Source: Clostridiaceae bacterium (lineage in GTDB: Bacteria; Bacillota; Clostridia; Oscillospirales; Acutalibacteraceae). Taken from it: a stretch of DNA of 64,000 bases. Of this stretch, positions 32,832-40,887 are shown in pieces. Position 1 is the first letter of the stretch. Each line of letters opens with the position of its first letter. The translations under genes and the position numbers were made by a program. The stretch is taken from the NCBI GenBank assembly GCA_016285645.1, contig JAEERC010000035.1, forward strand, positions 1 to 64,000, read 5' to 3'. The notes under the pieces were generated by a model. It ran no database searches and had not been told where the DNA came from. It saw only the letters and a list, made by a program, of their open reading frames with translations.

Positions 32832-34088
32832 ATGACTATGAATAATGATTATAATAAACCCGAGATACTCGCTCCCGCGGGCGATTACGAACGCCTTGAA
32901 GCGGCCGTTAATTACGGGGCGGACGCCGTATATCTTGGCTCTACATCATTCGGAATGAGGAGCGGTCCCGCAAATTTCAGTATTGATGAACTGAAAAAGG
33001 CGTGCGATTTCGCCCACTCCCGCAATGTAAGAATCTATCTCACCTGCAACACCGTACCGAGGAATAACGAAATAGATGTTCTGCCCGACTTTGTTAAAGC
33101 TACATCCGAAGCGGGGGTGGACGCCTACATCGTTACGGATACCGGTGTTCTTGAACTCATAAAGAAATACTCACCCGATACGGATATTCATATTTCAACT
33201 CAGGCGGGTATATGCAATTACGCTTCGGCAAACACATTTTACAATATGGGCGCAAAACGCGTTGTGCTTGCCCGTGAGTTATCGATGAGTGAAATTGCCG
33301 AAATCAGAGAAAAAACCCCGAAAGAACTTGAAATTGAGTGCTTTGTTCACGGGGCTATGTGCGTCTCGTTTTCGGGCAGATGCCTTCTCTCGAATTATAT
33401 GACAGGGCGTGACTCCAACAGGGGAGACTGCGCTCAGCCCTGCAGGTGGAAATACGCTTTGTGCGAGGAAACAAGACCGGGTCAGTATTTCCCTATCGAG
33501 GATGACAGCACCGGCACATATATTCTCAATTCAAAGGATATGTGTATGATTGAGCATATCCCCGAACTTTACAGAGCGGGGGTCTCGAGTTTAAAAATCG
33601 AGGGCAGGGCAAAGTCCGCGTACTATACCGCTATGGCGGCAAACGCCTACAAATCAGCCGTAAACGAGTTTGTAAAATCCGGTTTTTCAGACAGTTTCAA
33701 GCCGTCTCAGTGGATTGTTGATGAGCTTTATAAAATCAGTTACAGAGATTACTGCACGGGTTTTTATTTTGATAACCCGACCGATAACGCCAATATCTCG
33801 TTCAAGGGCGGCTACAACCGCGAATGGTCCGTTGCGGGTATCGCTCTGAGTTACGAAAACGGCAGATTATACGGCACTCAGAGAAACCGCTTTTTTGAAG
33901 GCGACATTCTTGAGGTTGCGCAGAAAGAAACCGAGCCTTTTAAAATCACAGTTACCGATTTAAGAAACGAAGACGGCGAAAAGATTAACAACGCGCCGCA
34001 TCCGACTATGAATTTCAGTTTCAACTGCGATAAGCCCGTATTGCCCGGCGCATATCTGAGAATGGAAACGAAAACCGAAAGGAACTGA
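32832..34088 (+). CDS. U32 family protein, probable tRNA hydroxylation factor (TrhP-like)
   Basis: This 418-residue protein carries the U32 signature ECFVHGAMCVSFSGRCLLS and nearby cysteines in GDCAQPCRW that could bind an iron-sulfur cluster. The N-terminal EILAPAGDYERLEAAVNYGADAVYLG is typical. Formerly called collagenases, members such as TrhP of Escherichia coli and Bacillus take part in 5-hydroxyuridine formation at tRNA position 34. The neighbouring mltG repeats the yrrL-yrrM-yrrN-yrrO linkage of Bacillus subtilis, which supports that role. It starts two bases after mltG. Confidence 0.85.
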   Translation: MTMNNDYNKPEILAPAGDYERLEAAVNYGADAVYLGSTSFGMRSGPANFSIDELKKACDFAHSRNVRIYLTCNTVPRNNEIDVLPDFVKATSEAGVDAYIVTDTGVLELIKKYSPDTDIHISTQAGICNYASANTFYNMGAKRVVLARELSMSEIAEIREKTPKELEIECFVHGAMCVSFSGRCLLSNYMTGRDSNRGDCAQPCRWKYALCEETRPGQYFPIEDDSTGTYILNSKDMCMIEHIPELYRAGVSSLKIEGRAKSAYYTAMAANAYKSAVNEFVKSGFSDSFKPSQWIVDELYKISYRDYCTGFYFDNPTDNANISFKGGYNREWSVAGIALSYENGRLYGTQRNRFFEGDILEVAQKETEPFKITVTDLRNEDGEKINNAPHPTMNFSFNCDKPVLPGAYLRMETKTERN

Positions 34089-34092
34089 CAAT

Positions 34093-36825
34093 ATGCCTGT
34101 TTCAGTTAACGACAACGGAAAAAGAATAACCTCTTTTGACGAAAAAACAGTTGTATTTTACTCCTATTCCTTCAATTCATCCGCTTCGGCACAGTCGCTC
34201 GCTTCTCTTATGAGCAGCCTGTCTGAAAGAGGATATAAAGTTCATCTTGTAACCTACAGCGCCCCCGCGGGTGATGATTTCATAACCGCCGAAAATGTTG
34301 AGAGGCACGTTCTTGCAAATCTCGAAAACGACGGCATGCCTTCATCCGTTTCCATCCTTCGTGTTCTGGGTTCTATACCCGCCAAAACCGTTGTGCTGTG
34401 GGGTTCCTTCACAAAAAGAATGTATCAGTGCTACCTTGCCGCGAAGTCACTCGGCAGGGCTGTTGTGCTTTACCAGACCGCCACTCCGGTATTAAGCGTA
34501 TCCTCCGGCTCGCCCTCGCTCTCGGTAATGTACGCGAACACCGTTGCCGGCTGTGACTGCGTAATCACGCCCTGTGATAAAGATGTTGAAATGTTCAGCG
34601 GCATGGGGGCGGTAAGCTGCAAAAACATTCCGTTCTATTTTCCCTATGACACCGACGAGGTGTCCGCCTCAACGGTAGAGAACCGTGAAATCGCGTTTTT
34701 CACAAACTACTCGGGCCACAATGTGCGCAACATCATAACGGCACTCGCAATGATACACGAAAAATATCCCGATTCATCGGTTCATATGATAATAATGAAA
34801 TCGGTAAAGCCCTCAAAGGCGACCGAGAATCTTATGGAATACGTGCGCTCAAGCGGGCTTGGTGATTCCTTCATAATTGAGGAAAAGGTGTTAAAACCGC
34901 TCCGCGCTTTAAGAACTGCGGGTATAAGCATAACCTACGCCCACTGCGAGCATTTTCCGCAGACGGTTATGGAATCCGTAACGGCGGGAATACCCGCAAT
35001 AAACGCCCTTGACGCCGATTACACCGGCAGTTCTCTGCCCTGTGAGTGCGTAAACGCCTCTGATATACAGGGGATTTACAAACTGCTTGACAGATATATG
35101 GACCTTGCCGAAAGGGAAAAATTCAGGGAAAAAGCCCGAAACAATCTTTCGGCTGACTTCCGCGGTTCAATAACGGAAATGTGGATATCCGCCCTGAATG
35201 ACACGGAAGAAAGGTTTGAAAAAAGAGTTTCCGTTTCATCGGAAAAAACCGAAAAACTCGCTTCAATGCTGCCCGATAACTGCGCCGACACGAAGGCGTT
35301 TTTCGCCGGGTGTCTTGAAAGCGGTTATTCATACGGCGACATTTTCGGCGCTATGCTGTTTAAAGGATATAACGACAATCAGATAACGGAAGGATTTATG
35401 TCCTCGGGTCTGTTCGCCGGCAACAATCCGCTTACAAACCGTTTTATGTTCAAAAATGTCATCAAACCTCTTCTGAACAAAGGCAATTCGCCCGAGGAAA
35501 GCATTTTAAAAACCAAAAAGGGCTTATACAACGGATTTGAAATTGAGGCAATGCTGTTATTCGGGAAGGTGGATATTTCCGAAATAATCTCCGCTCTGGG
35601 TATTCCCGAAAAGAAATACTTTTTATATGCCCTGAACGAATCTTATTACCTCTTGAACTGCCTTTACAACAGTGAGGTTATGCCCGACCCGAGAATCTAC
35701 AACGCAACGGGCAACAGCACTGTTTTCAATATGACAACCGCCATGAAGCGCTTTGAGGGTTATAACCACAAGGTTCTCAAATTCAGAAATCACCATTTTG
35801 TGCGCAGGGCAGTAAAATTCCATAACTGGTCAACCTCTCCCTGGGATTTCAAGAGTTTTATTGATAAAATCTTATGCTTCCCGTTTTTCGCGAAGGCGCT
35901 GCTTTCAAGAAAACTTCTGCTTATGGGCAAAAAGCGGCAGAACAAAAGAAAGGTCGCCGAAATCGATCCCGGCGACATCCGCAAGATTCAGCTGCTTGTG
36001 CTTATGCTTTTGCTTGAGATGGATAAAATCTGCAAAAAGCACAACCTCACTTATTACATCGCGGGCGGCTCGATTCTCGGCGCGGTCAGGCACAAGGGCT
36101 TTATTCCCTGGGATGACGACATAGATATAACCATGCCGCGACCCGACTATGACAAGTTCATTAAAATCGCTCAGAAGGAACTTCCCGACGAGTATTATCT
36201 TGACAAAGACTGCGTTCCCTTCTGCCACAACAGAATTGAAATAAGGGGAACCGATTTCACAACATTCTGGCGCAAGGGCGGCGTGTTCCTTGACATCCTC
36301 GCGCTTGAGGGCTGCCCCGATGATGAGTCAAAACGTCTTGAGCACGAGAGAAAATGCAAGTTCTGGCGCTCGTGTATGCTTGAAAAGGCAAGACCTTTCC
36401 CGCTCTTTGATTTTTCCACATCCAAAAAGATAAAGCGCTATATCTGCTGCTTCATTCTTAAATTCGTTCCCAGATGGTTTATAAAGAAAAACTGGGAGCG
36501 CTGGGCAAAGAAGTATTCAACGCAAGACACTCAAAACTGGGTATGTCTGCCCGCCAGCATCTACACTTATGAGCAGGAGACTTTCCCCAAGGAGTATTGG
36601 GGCAAACCCGTTTACCTCGAGTTTGAGGGGCTTCAGCTACCCACAATGGCGCACTGGGAGGATTATCTCATTTGCCATTTCGGCGACTATATGAAGATGC
36701 CTCCGGTTACAACAAGAAAATCGCACCACTTCATCTACAGTTACAGTCTCGGCAAATACGCCGATATGACCACCGATGAAATAGAAAAACTTTTAAACGA
36801 GAAGAAAAAGGAATATATGCCCTGA
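34093..36825 (+). CDS. GT4-like glycosyltransferase fused to LicD-type phosphotransferase
   Basis: This 910-residue protein is a fusion. Residues about 10-385 look like a GT-B glycosyltransferase (SYSFNSSASAQSLASLMSSLSERGYKVHLVTY at the start; HFPQTVMESVTAGIPAIN as the donor-site Glu region). Residues 385-620 are helical and unassigned. Residues about 630-900 are a LicD domain with YYIAGGSILGAVRHKG and the metal-binding WDDDIDI near 673. LicD enzymes transfer phosphocholine or similar groups from CDP-linked donors; fukutin relatives transfer ribitol phosphate from CDP-ribitol. A TarI-like CDP-alditol synthase lies two genes downstream, so alditol-phosphate transfer to a cell-surface glycan is a reasonable inference. 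Confidence 0.85.
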   Translation: MPVSVNDNGKRITSFDEKTVVFYSYSFNSSASAQSLASLMSSLSERGYKVHLVTYSAPAGDDFITAENVERHVLANLENDGMPSSVSILRVLGSIPAKTVVLWGSFTKRMYQCYLAAKSLGRAVVLYQTATPVLSVSSGSPSLSVMYANTVAGCDCVITPCDKDVEMFSGMGAVSCKNIPFYFPYDTDEVSASTVENREIAFFTNYSGHNVRNIITALAMIHEKYPDSSVHMIIMKSVKPSKATENLMEYVRSSGLGDSFIIEEKVLKPLRALRTAGISITYAHCEHFPQTVMESVTAGIPAINALDADYTGSSLPCECVNASDIQGIYKLLDRYMDLAEREKFREKARNNLSADFRGSITEMWISALNDTEERFEKRVSVSSEKTEKLASMLPDNCADTKAFFAGCLESGYSYGDIFGAMLFKGYNDNQITEGFMSSGLFAGNNPLTNRFMFKNVIKPLLNKGNSPEESILKTKKGLYNGFEIEAMLLFGKVDISEIISALGIPEKKYFLYALNESYYLLNCLYNSEVMPDPRIYNATGNSTVFNMTTAMKRFEGYNHKVLKFRNHHFVRRAVKFHNWSTSPWDFKSFIDKILCFPFFAKALLSRKLLLMGKKRQNKRKVAEIDPGDIRKIQLLVLMLLLEMDKICKKHNLTYYIAGGSILGAVRHKGFIPWDDDIDITMPRPDYDKFIKIAQKELPDEYYLDKDCVPFCHNRIEIRGTDFTTFWRKGGVFLDILALEGCPDDESKRLEHERKCKFWRSCMLEKARPFPLFDFSTSKKIKRYICCFILKFVPRWFIKKNWERWAKKYSTQDTQNWVCLPASIYTYEQETFPKEYWGKPVYLEFEGLQLPTMAHWEDYLICHFGDYMKMPPVTTRKSHHFIYSYSLGKYADMTTDEIEKLLNEKKKEYMP

Positions 36826-36842
36826 GCGGAGGACATTTATTT

Positions 36843-37919
36843 ATGAAACAGAAAACAGAGCTTAAAGACAGATACCGCGACGAAAAGGGAAGACTGTATT
36901 TTTACGACAACGCAAAGTTTCTTTTGATTTTGCTTGTTGTGCTCGGTCACGCAGTCTCTCCTTTCAAAAGCGCGCATTTCGGCATTTATGTTTTCTGGAA
37001 GGTTGCGAACACAATTCACATGCCGCTTATGATTTTTATTTCCGGTTTCTTCGCCAAAAGATATATCGGCAAAAACGGCTCGCTCAAGGTTCAGCGCACC
37101 TTTTCCTACTTTGCTCTGTTCCTTTTCTGTCAGCTTGCCGTGTCTCTGTTTGAGGTGTTCGTGCTCGGCAACAGAATCGGCGGCTCGGTTATAGCGGCGA
37201 GGAGTTCGCTGTGGTTTTTGCAGTGCCTCGGAATATGGTACCTCGTTCTTCCTTTTTTTTCAAAGTTCAAACCCGCTGTTGTTATGGTATCGGCGCTGAT
37301 TCTCGGCTTGCTTATCGGCTACGACTCTCGGGCGGAAGTTGTGTTTTCAATATCTCGAATCATCGTTCACTTTCCGTTCTTTATGGCAGGGTATTTCTGC
37401 ACTCCCGAAATGATTGAGAAGTTAAACCATATAGGCGTGAGAATCGCCTGCCTCATCCTTTTCGCGGGCGGAGTTTATCTTATTATCTATATGTTTGACG
37501 ATTATCCCGGCAATCTGATAACCTGCACTTATCCTTATAAAACATTCAGCGAAACGGTATCTCTGCCTTACGGGCTTGTGTGGATGCTGCGGCTTCTGTT
37601 TTATTCGCTCGCGGTTATTCTCGGCATCTCTTTCCTCGCGATTGTCCCGAGAATCAAAACATTTTTTACAAGATTCGGTTCAAGAACGCTGCAGGTTTAC
37701 ATTCTTCACAGGTTTTTATACCTTTGCTGGCTTGACAAGAACCTGTTGTGGTGGAAGCTGTTTGACAACACTGAAAACGGGCTTCTGTATGTATTTCTGA
37801 TAGGAACGGCGCTGACAATTATACTGTCGCTTAAAATATTCTCTTATCCGTTTACGGCGATTCAGAGTATTCCAATCGGCAAATTACTGACAAAAGAACG
37901 GGAGGAAACGGTAAAATAA
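36843..37919 (+). CDS. Acyltransferase 3 family membrane protein
   Basis: This 358-residue protein has about ten membrane segments and the acyltransferase-3 opening RLYFYDNAKFLLILLVVLGHAV, with the conserved histidine, then MPLMIFISGFFAKRY with a conserved phenylalanine-serine-glycine stretch. Family members O-acetylate or succinylate extracellular glycans and lipids. GGAGG lies about ten bases before the ATG. Between a GT4-LicD fusion and a TarI-like enzyme it probably decorates the same surface polymer. Confidence 0.85.
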   Translation: MKQKTELKDRYRDEKGRLYFYDNAKFLLILLVVLGHAVSPFKSAHFGIYVFWKVANTIHMPLMIFISGFFAKRYIGKNGSLKVQRTFSYFALFLFCQLAVSLFEVFVLGNRIGGSVIAARSSLWFLQCLGIWYLVLPFFSKFKPAVVMVSALILGLLIGYDSRAEVVFSISRIIVHFPFFMAGYFCTPEMIEKLNHIGVRIACLILFAGGVYLIIYMFDDYPGNLITCTYPYKTFSETVSLPYGLVWMLRLLFYSLAVILGISFLAIVPRIKTFFTRFGSRTLQVYILHRFLYLCWLDKNLLWWKLFDNTENGLLYVFLIGTALTIILSLKIFSYPFTAIQSIPIGKLLTKEREETVK

Positions 37920-37939
37920 GATTTACCGCAAGTTGTTAT

Positions 37940-38674
37940 ATGAATAAAATCGGAAAAATCTACTGCGCTATTCTCGCGGGAGGTTCGGGCACACGGCTCA
38001 ATTCTCCCGTGCCCAAACAGTTCCTCAAAATCAACGATGTTCCCATTCTCATCAGAAGCATAAAAGCGATGTTCGCCGACAGCAGAATCGAAGAGCTGTG
38101 GGTGGGCGCTAACGGCGACTGGTACGACCTGGCGGAGAGCCAGATCAAGGAATATATCGGCGGGGATAAGCGCCTGCATATATGCAGAGGCGGAATTGAC
38201 AGGGAAGGCACGCTTACCAACATTCTCGACTCAATAAGAAACGCAAACGACATCGGCGATGACGATATAATACTGATTCACGACGCCGTCAGGCCCTTCG
38301 CCACAAAGCGGATTATAAACGATGTCATAAACGAAATGCAGTACTGCGATGTTTGCAACACGGTTATACCCGTAAACGACACAATCATCCGCTCGGACGA
38401 TAAAAAAACGGTTTCCGGCATGCCGGACAGAAGCGTGCTGTTCGCCGGTCAGAGCCCGCAGGGCTTCAGGATAAATACATTGATAAAAGCGTTTGCTTCG
38501 CTCGACGCAGAAACAAGAAAAAAACTTACCGAAACTACCAAGGTTTGCTTTGTTCAGGATATTCCGATTCATATAGTAACAGGGGAGTTCTTCAATTTCA
38601 AAATAACAACACCCTACGATCTGCAGCTAGCAGAGAGTGTTCTGAAATACAAAGAAATTTCGGGAATTGAATAA
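37940..38674 (+). CDS. TarI-like CDP-alditol (ribitol-5-phosphate) cytidylyltransferase
   Basis: This 244-residue enzyme belongs to the IspD/TarI family. AILAGGSGTRLNSPVPKQFL binds CTP, and HDAVRPF is conserved. Segments such as GEFFNFKITTPYDLQLAESVLK and the WYDLAESQIKEYIGGDKR region look more like TarI than IspD. TarI makes CDP-ribitol from ribitol-5-phosphate; IspD makes an isoprenoid intermediate and remains the alternative. The LicD fusion upstream favours the alditol role. The reductase TarJ is not in the window. No good ribosome site is visible before the ATG. A terminator follows. Confidence 0.8.
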   Translation: MNKIGKIYCAILAGGSGTRLNSPVPKQFLKINDVPILIRSIKAMFADSRIEELWVGANGDWYDLAESQIKEYIGGDKRLHICRGGIDREGTLTNILDSIRNANDIGDDDIILIHDAVRPFATKRIINDVINEMQYCDVCNTVIPVNDTIIRSDDKKTVSGMPDRSVLFAGQSPQGFRINTLIKAFASLDAETRKKLTETTKVCFVQDIPIHIVTGEFFNFKITTPYDLQLAESVLKYKEISGIE

Positions 38675-38682
38675 TGATTTTT

Positions 38683-38711
38683 AAAGAAGCGGTCTTTTTG
38701 GCTGCTTCTTT
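38683..38711 (+). terminator. Terminator ending the tmk to tarI operon
   Basis: AAAGAAGC (38683-38690) pairs with GCTTCTTT (38704-38711) around a 13-base loop, and further T residues follow. No gene is visible between here and the parE start at 38887; that gap holds this terminator, A+T-rich DNA and the parE promoter. Confidence 0.7.
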
Positions 38712-38816
38712 TTGCTTCAAAGTACGGTTTATGGAACAATGTACAGTGTATAATTGTTTTTGTTGCGAAAGGATAATATATAATGTAATAAATATACATT
38801 CACTAGTGCTCCGTCC

Positions 38817-38844
38817 TTGACATTGCAACAATATGTGGTATAAT
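38817..38844 (+). promoter_or_regulatory. Near-perfect consensus promoter of parE-parC
   Basis: Perfect TTGACA (38817-38822), a 16-base spacer with extended TGG, and perfect TATAAT (38839-38844) lie about 42 bases before the parE ATG. This is the strongest promoter match in the window. Confidence 0.9.
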
Positions 38845-38886
38845 TCTATTGGTAAAAAAGCGCTTTTTGCGGAGGTAAGTCGGAAA

Positions 38887-40875
38887 ATGCCGAAAAAAGT
38901 TGAGTATAACAATGAAAGTATAAAAACATTAAAAGACGAACAGCGCGTTCGTCAGAAGCCGGCTGTCATTTTCGGCTCGGACGGAATTGAGGGCTGTCAG
39001 CACGCGATTTTTGAAATAGTGTCAAACTCCGTTGACGAGGCGAGAGAGGGCTACGGCGACAAGATTATCGTTACGAGGTTCGCCGACAATTCCGTTGAGG
39101 TTCAGGACTTCGGCAGGGGAATACCCGTTGATTACAACAACACGGAAAAAAGATACAACTGGGAACTTGTGTTCTGCGAACTCTACGCCAGCGGCAAATA
39201 TGACAACGGCGCGGGCGGCAACTACGAGTTTTCTCTCGGCACAAACGGTCTCGGTCTTTGCGCCACGCAGTACGCCTCGGAATATCTTGAGGCGGAAATC
39301 CACACCGGCGGATTCAGATATGTGCTCAATTTCAAAAAGGGCAAGCATGTCGGCAAAATGCTCAAAGAGGAATACTCAAAGAGAGACACGGGAACAAGAA
39401 TAAAATGGCGCCCCGATCTCGAGGTTTTCACCGATATTGACATATCCCTTGACTACTACAAAAATATGCTGCAGCATCAGGCGGTTGTCAACGCTGGAAT
39501 TAGATTTATCCTCAAAAACCAGGTCGGAAAATCGTTTGAAACCTTCGAGTATTACTATGAAAAAGGCATTGAGGATTATATAAATGAAAAAGTGGGGGAA
39601 GACGCTCTTACCGCTGTTCAGTCCTGGCAGAACGAATCGGAATGCCGCGACAGGGACGACCTTGATTCCTACCGCCTCAAAACCAATGTGGTGCTGACTT
39701 TCTCAAACAAGCACCAGTTCAAGGAGTTCTATCACAACTCGAGTTTTCTTGAAAACGGCGGCTCACCGGAAAAAGCGGTACGCACCGCCTTTGTAAATCA
39801 GATTGACTCATATCTCAAAACAAACGGCAAATATCTCAAGACGGATTCAAAAATAACTTTTCAGGATATTGAGGACTGCCTCGCTATTGTAATTTCATCG
39901 TTTTCAACATTCACCTCATACGAAAACCAGACCAAAAAATCAATAAGCAACAAGGGCATTCAGGATTCAATGACCGCCTTTTTAAAGCATCAGCTTGAAA
40001 TTTATTTCCTTGAAAATCCGCTCGACGCCGACAAGATTACCACTCAGGTTCTTATCAATATGCGTTCGAGGGTAAAGGCGGAAAAGACAAGGCTCGGAAC
40101 CAAGGAATCGCTGATTCAGAATGTAAACAATCTGACTAACAGAATACAGAAATTCGTTGACTGCCGCAGCAAGGACACCTCTGTAAGAGAGTTGTTCATT
40201 GTTGAGGGCGACTCCGCTAAAGGCGCCTGCGTTCAGTCGAGAAACGCTGAATTCCAGGCGATTATGCCCATAAGAGGCAAAATACTCAACTGCCTCAAAG
40301 TCGATTACAACCGCATTTTCAGCAGCGATATCATAACCGATCTTATTAAAGTTATCGGCTGCGGCGTGGAGGTTGAAACAAAGCCGAAATCCGGCAAAGA
40401 CCTTGTTTCTTTCAACCTCGATCTGCTTCGCTGGAACAAGATTATAATATGCACCGATGCCGATGTTGACGGTTTCCATATCCGCACGCTCGTGCTCACT
40501 ATGATTTACCGCCTTATGCCCACTCTTATTTACGAGGGCAAGGTGTTTATAGCCGAATCGCCGCTTTATGAAATCACCTGCGGCGATGAAACGTGGTTTG
40601 CCTACACTGAAAAGGAAAAGGCGGATGTTCTCGAAAAAATCGGCAGTAAAAAATACAGTATTCAGCGCTCAAAAGGACTCGGTGAAAACGACCCGGAGAT
40701 GATGAGTCTTACAACGATGAATCCCGCAACGCGCCGTCTTATAAAGGTAAGTCCTTCGGACGCGCTTGCCACGAGCGAAAAATTCGACCTTCTGCTCGGC
40801 GACAACCTCGCGGACAGAAAAGAATACATAGCGCAGAACGGCTACAGATATCTTGAATTAACTGATGTTTCTTAA
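38887..40875 (+). CDS. parE: DNA topoisomerase IV/gyrase-like subunit B (ParE)
   Basis: This 662-residue type IIA topoisomerase ATPase subunit has the GHKL pocket (AIFEIVSNSVDEAR, VQDFGRGIPVDY, GTNGLGLCATQYAS), the transducer, and a TOPRIM domain (IVEGDSAKGA and TDADVDGFHIR). The total length and lack of a long insert suit the Gram-positive ParE-type paralogue. An open frame begins at 38833, but the -10 box lies inside that extension. ATG at 38887, after GGAGG and downstream of the promoter, is the real start. parC follows 12 bases later. Confidence 0.92.
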   Translation: MPKKVEYNNESIKTLKDEQRVRQKPAVIFGSDGIEGCQHAIFEIVSNSVDEAREGYGDKIIVTRFADNSVEVQDFGRGIPVDYNNTEKRYNWELVFCELYASGKYDNGAGGNYEFSLGTNGLGLCATQYASEYLEAEIHTGGFRYVLNFKKGKHVGKMLKEEYSKRDTGTRIKWRPDLEVFTDIDISLDYYKNMLQHQAVVNAGIRFILKNQVGKSFETFEYYYEKGIEDYINEKVGEDALTAVQSWQNESECRDRDDLDSYRLKTNVVLTFSNKHQFKEFYHNSSFLENGGSPEKAVRTAFVNQIDSYLKTNGKYLKTDSKITFQDIEDCLAIVISSFSTFTSYENQTKKSISNKGIQDSMTAFLKHQLEIYFLENPLDADKITTQVLINMRSRVKAEKTRLGTKESLIQNVNNLTNRIQKFVDCRSKDTSVRELFIVEGDSAKGACVQSRNAEFQAIMPIRGKILNCLKVDYNRIFSSDIITDLIKVIGCGVEVETKPKSGKDLVSFNLDLLRWNKIIICTDADVDGFHIRTLVLTMIYRLMPTLIYEGKVFIAESPLYEITCGDETWFAYTEKEKADVLEKIGSKKYSIQRSKGLGENDPEMMSLTTMNPATRRLIKVSPSDALATSEKFDLLLGDNLADRKEYIAQNGYRYLELTDVS

Positions 40876-40887
40876 CGGAGAATAAAA

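Noticed and set aside
37940..38674. Plain IspD of the isoprenoid pathway
   Set aside because: It cannot be fully excluded, but the C-terminal and middle motifs are closer to TarI and the LicD-containing context fits CDP-alditol synthesis better.
38833..38886. N-terminal extension of ParE
   Set aside because: The -10 box at 38839-38844 is inside it, so this stretch cannot be transcribed from the main promoter; the ATG at 38887 has GGAGG.
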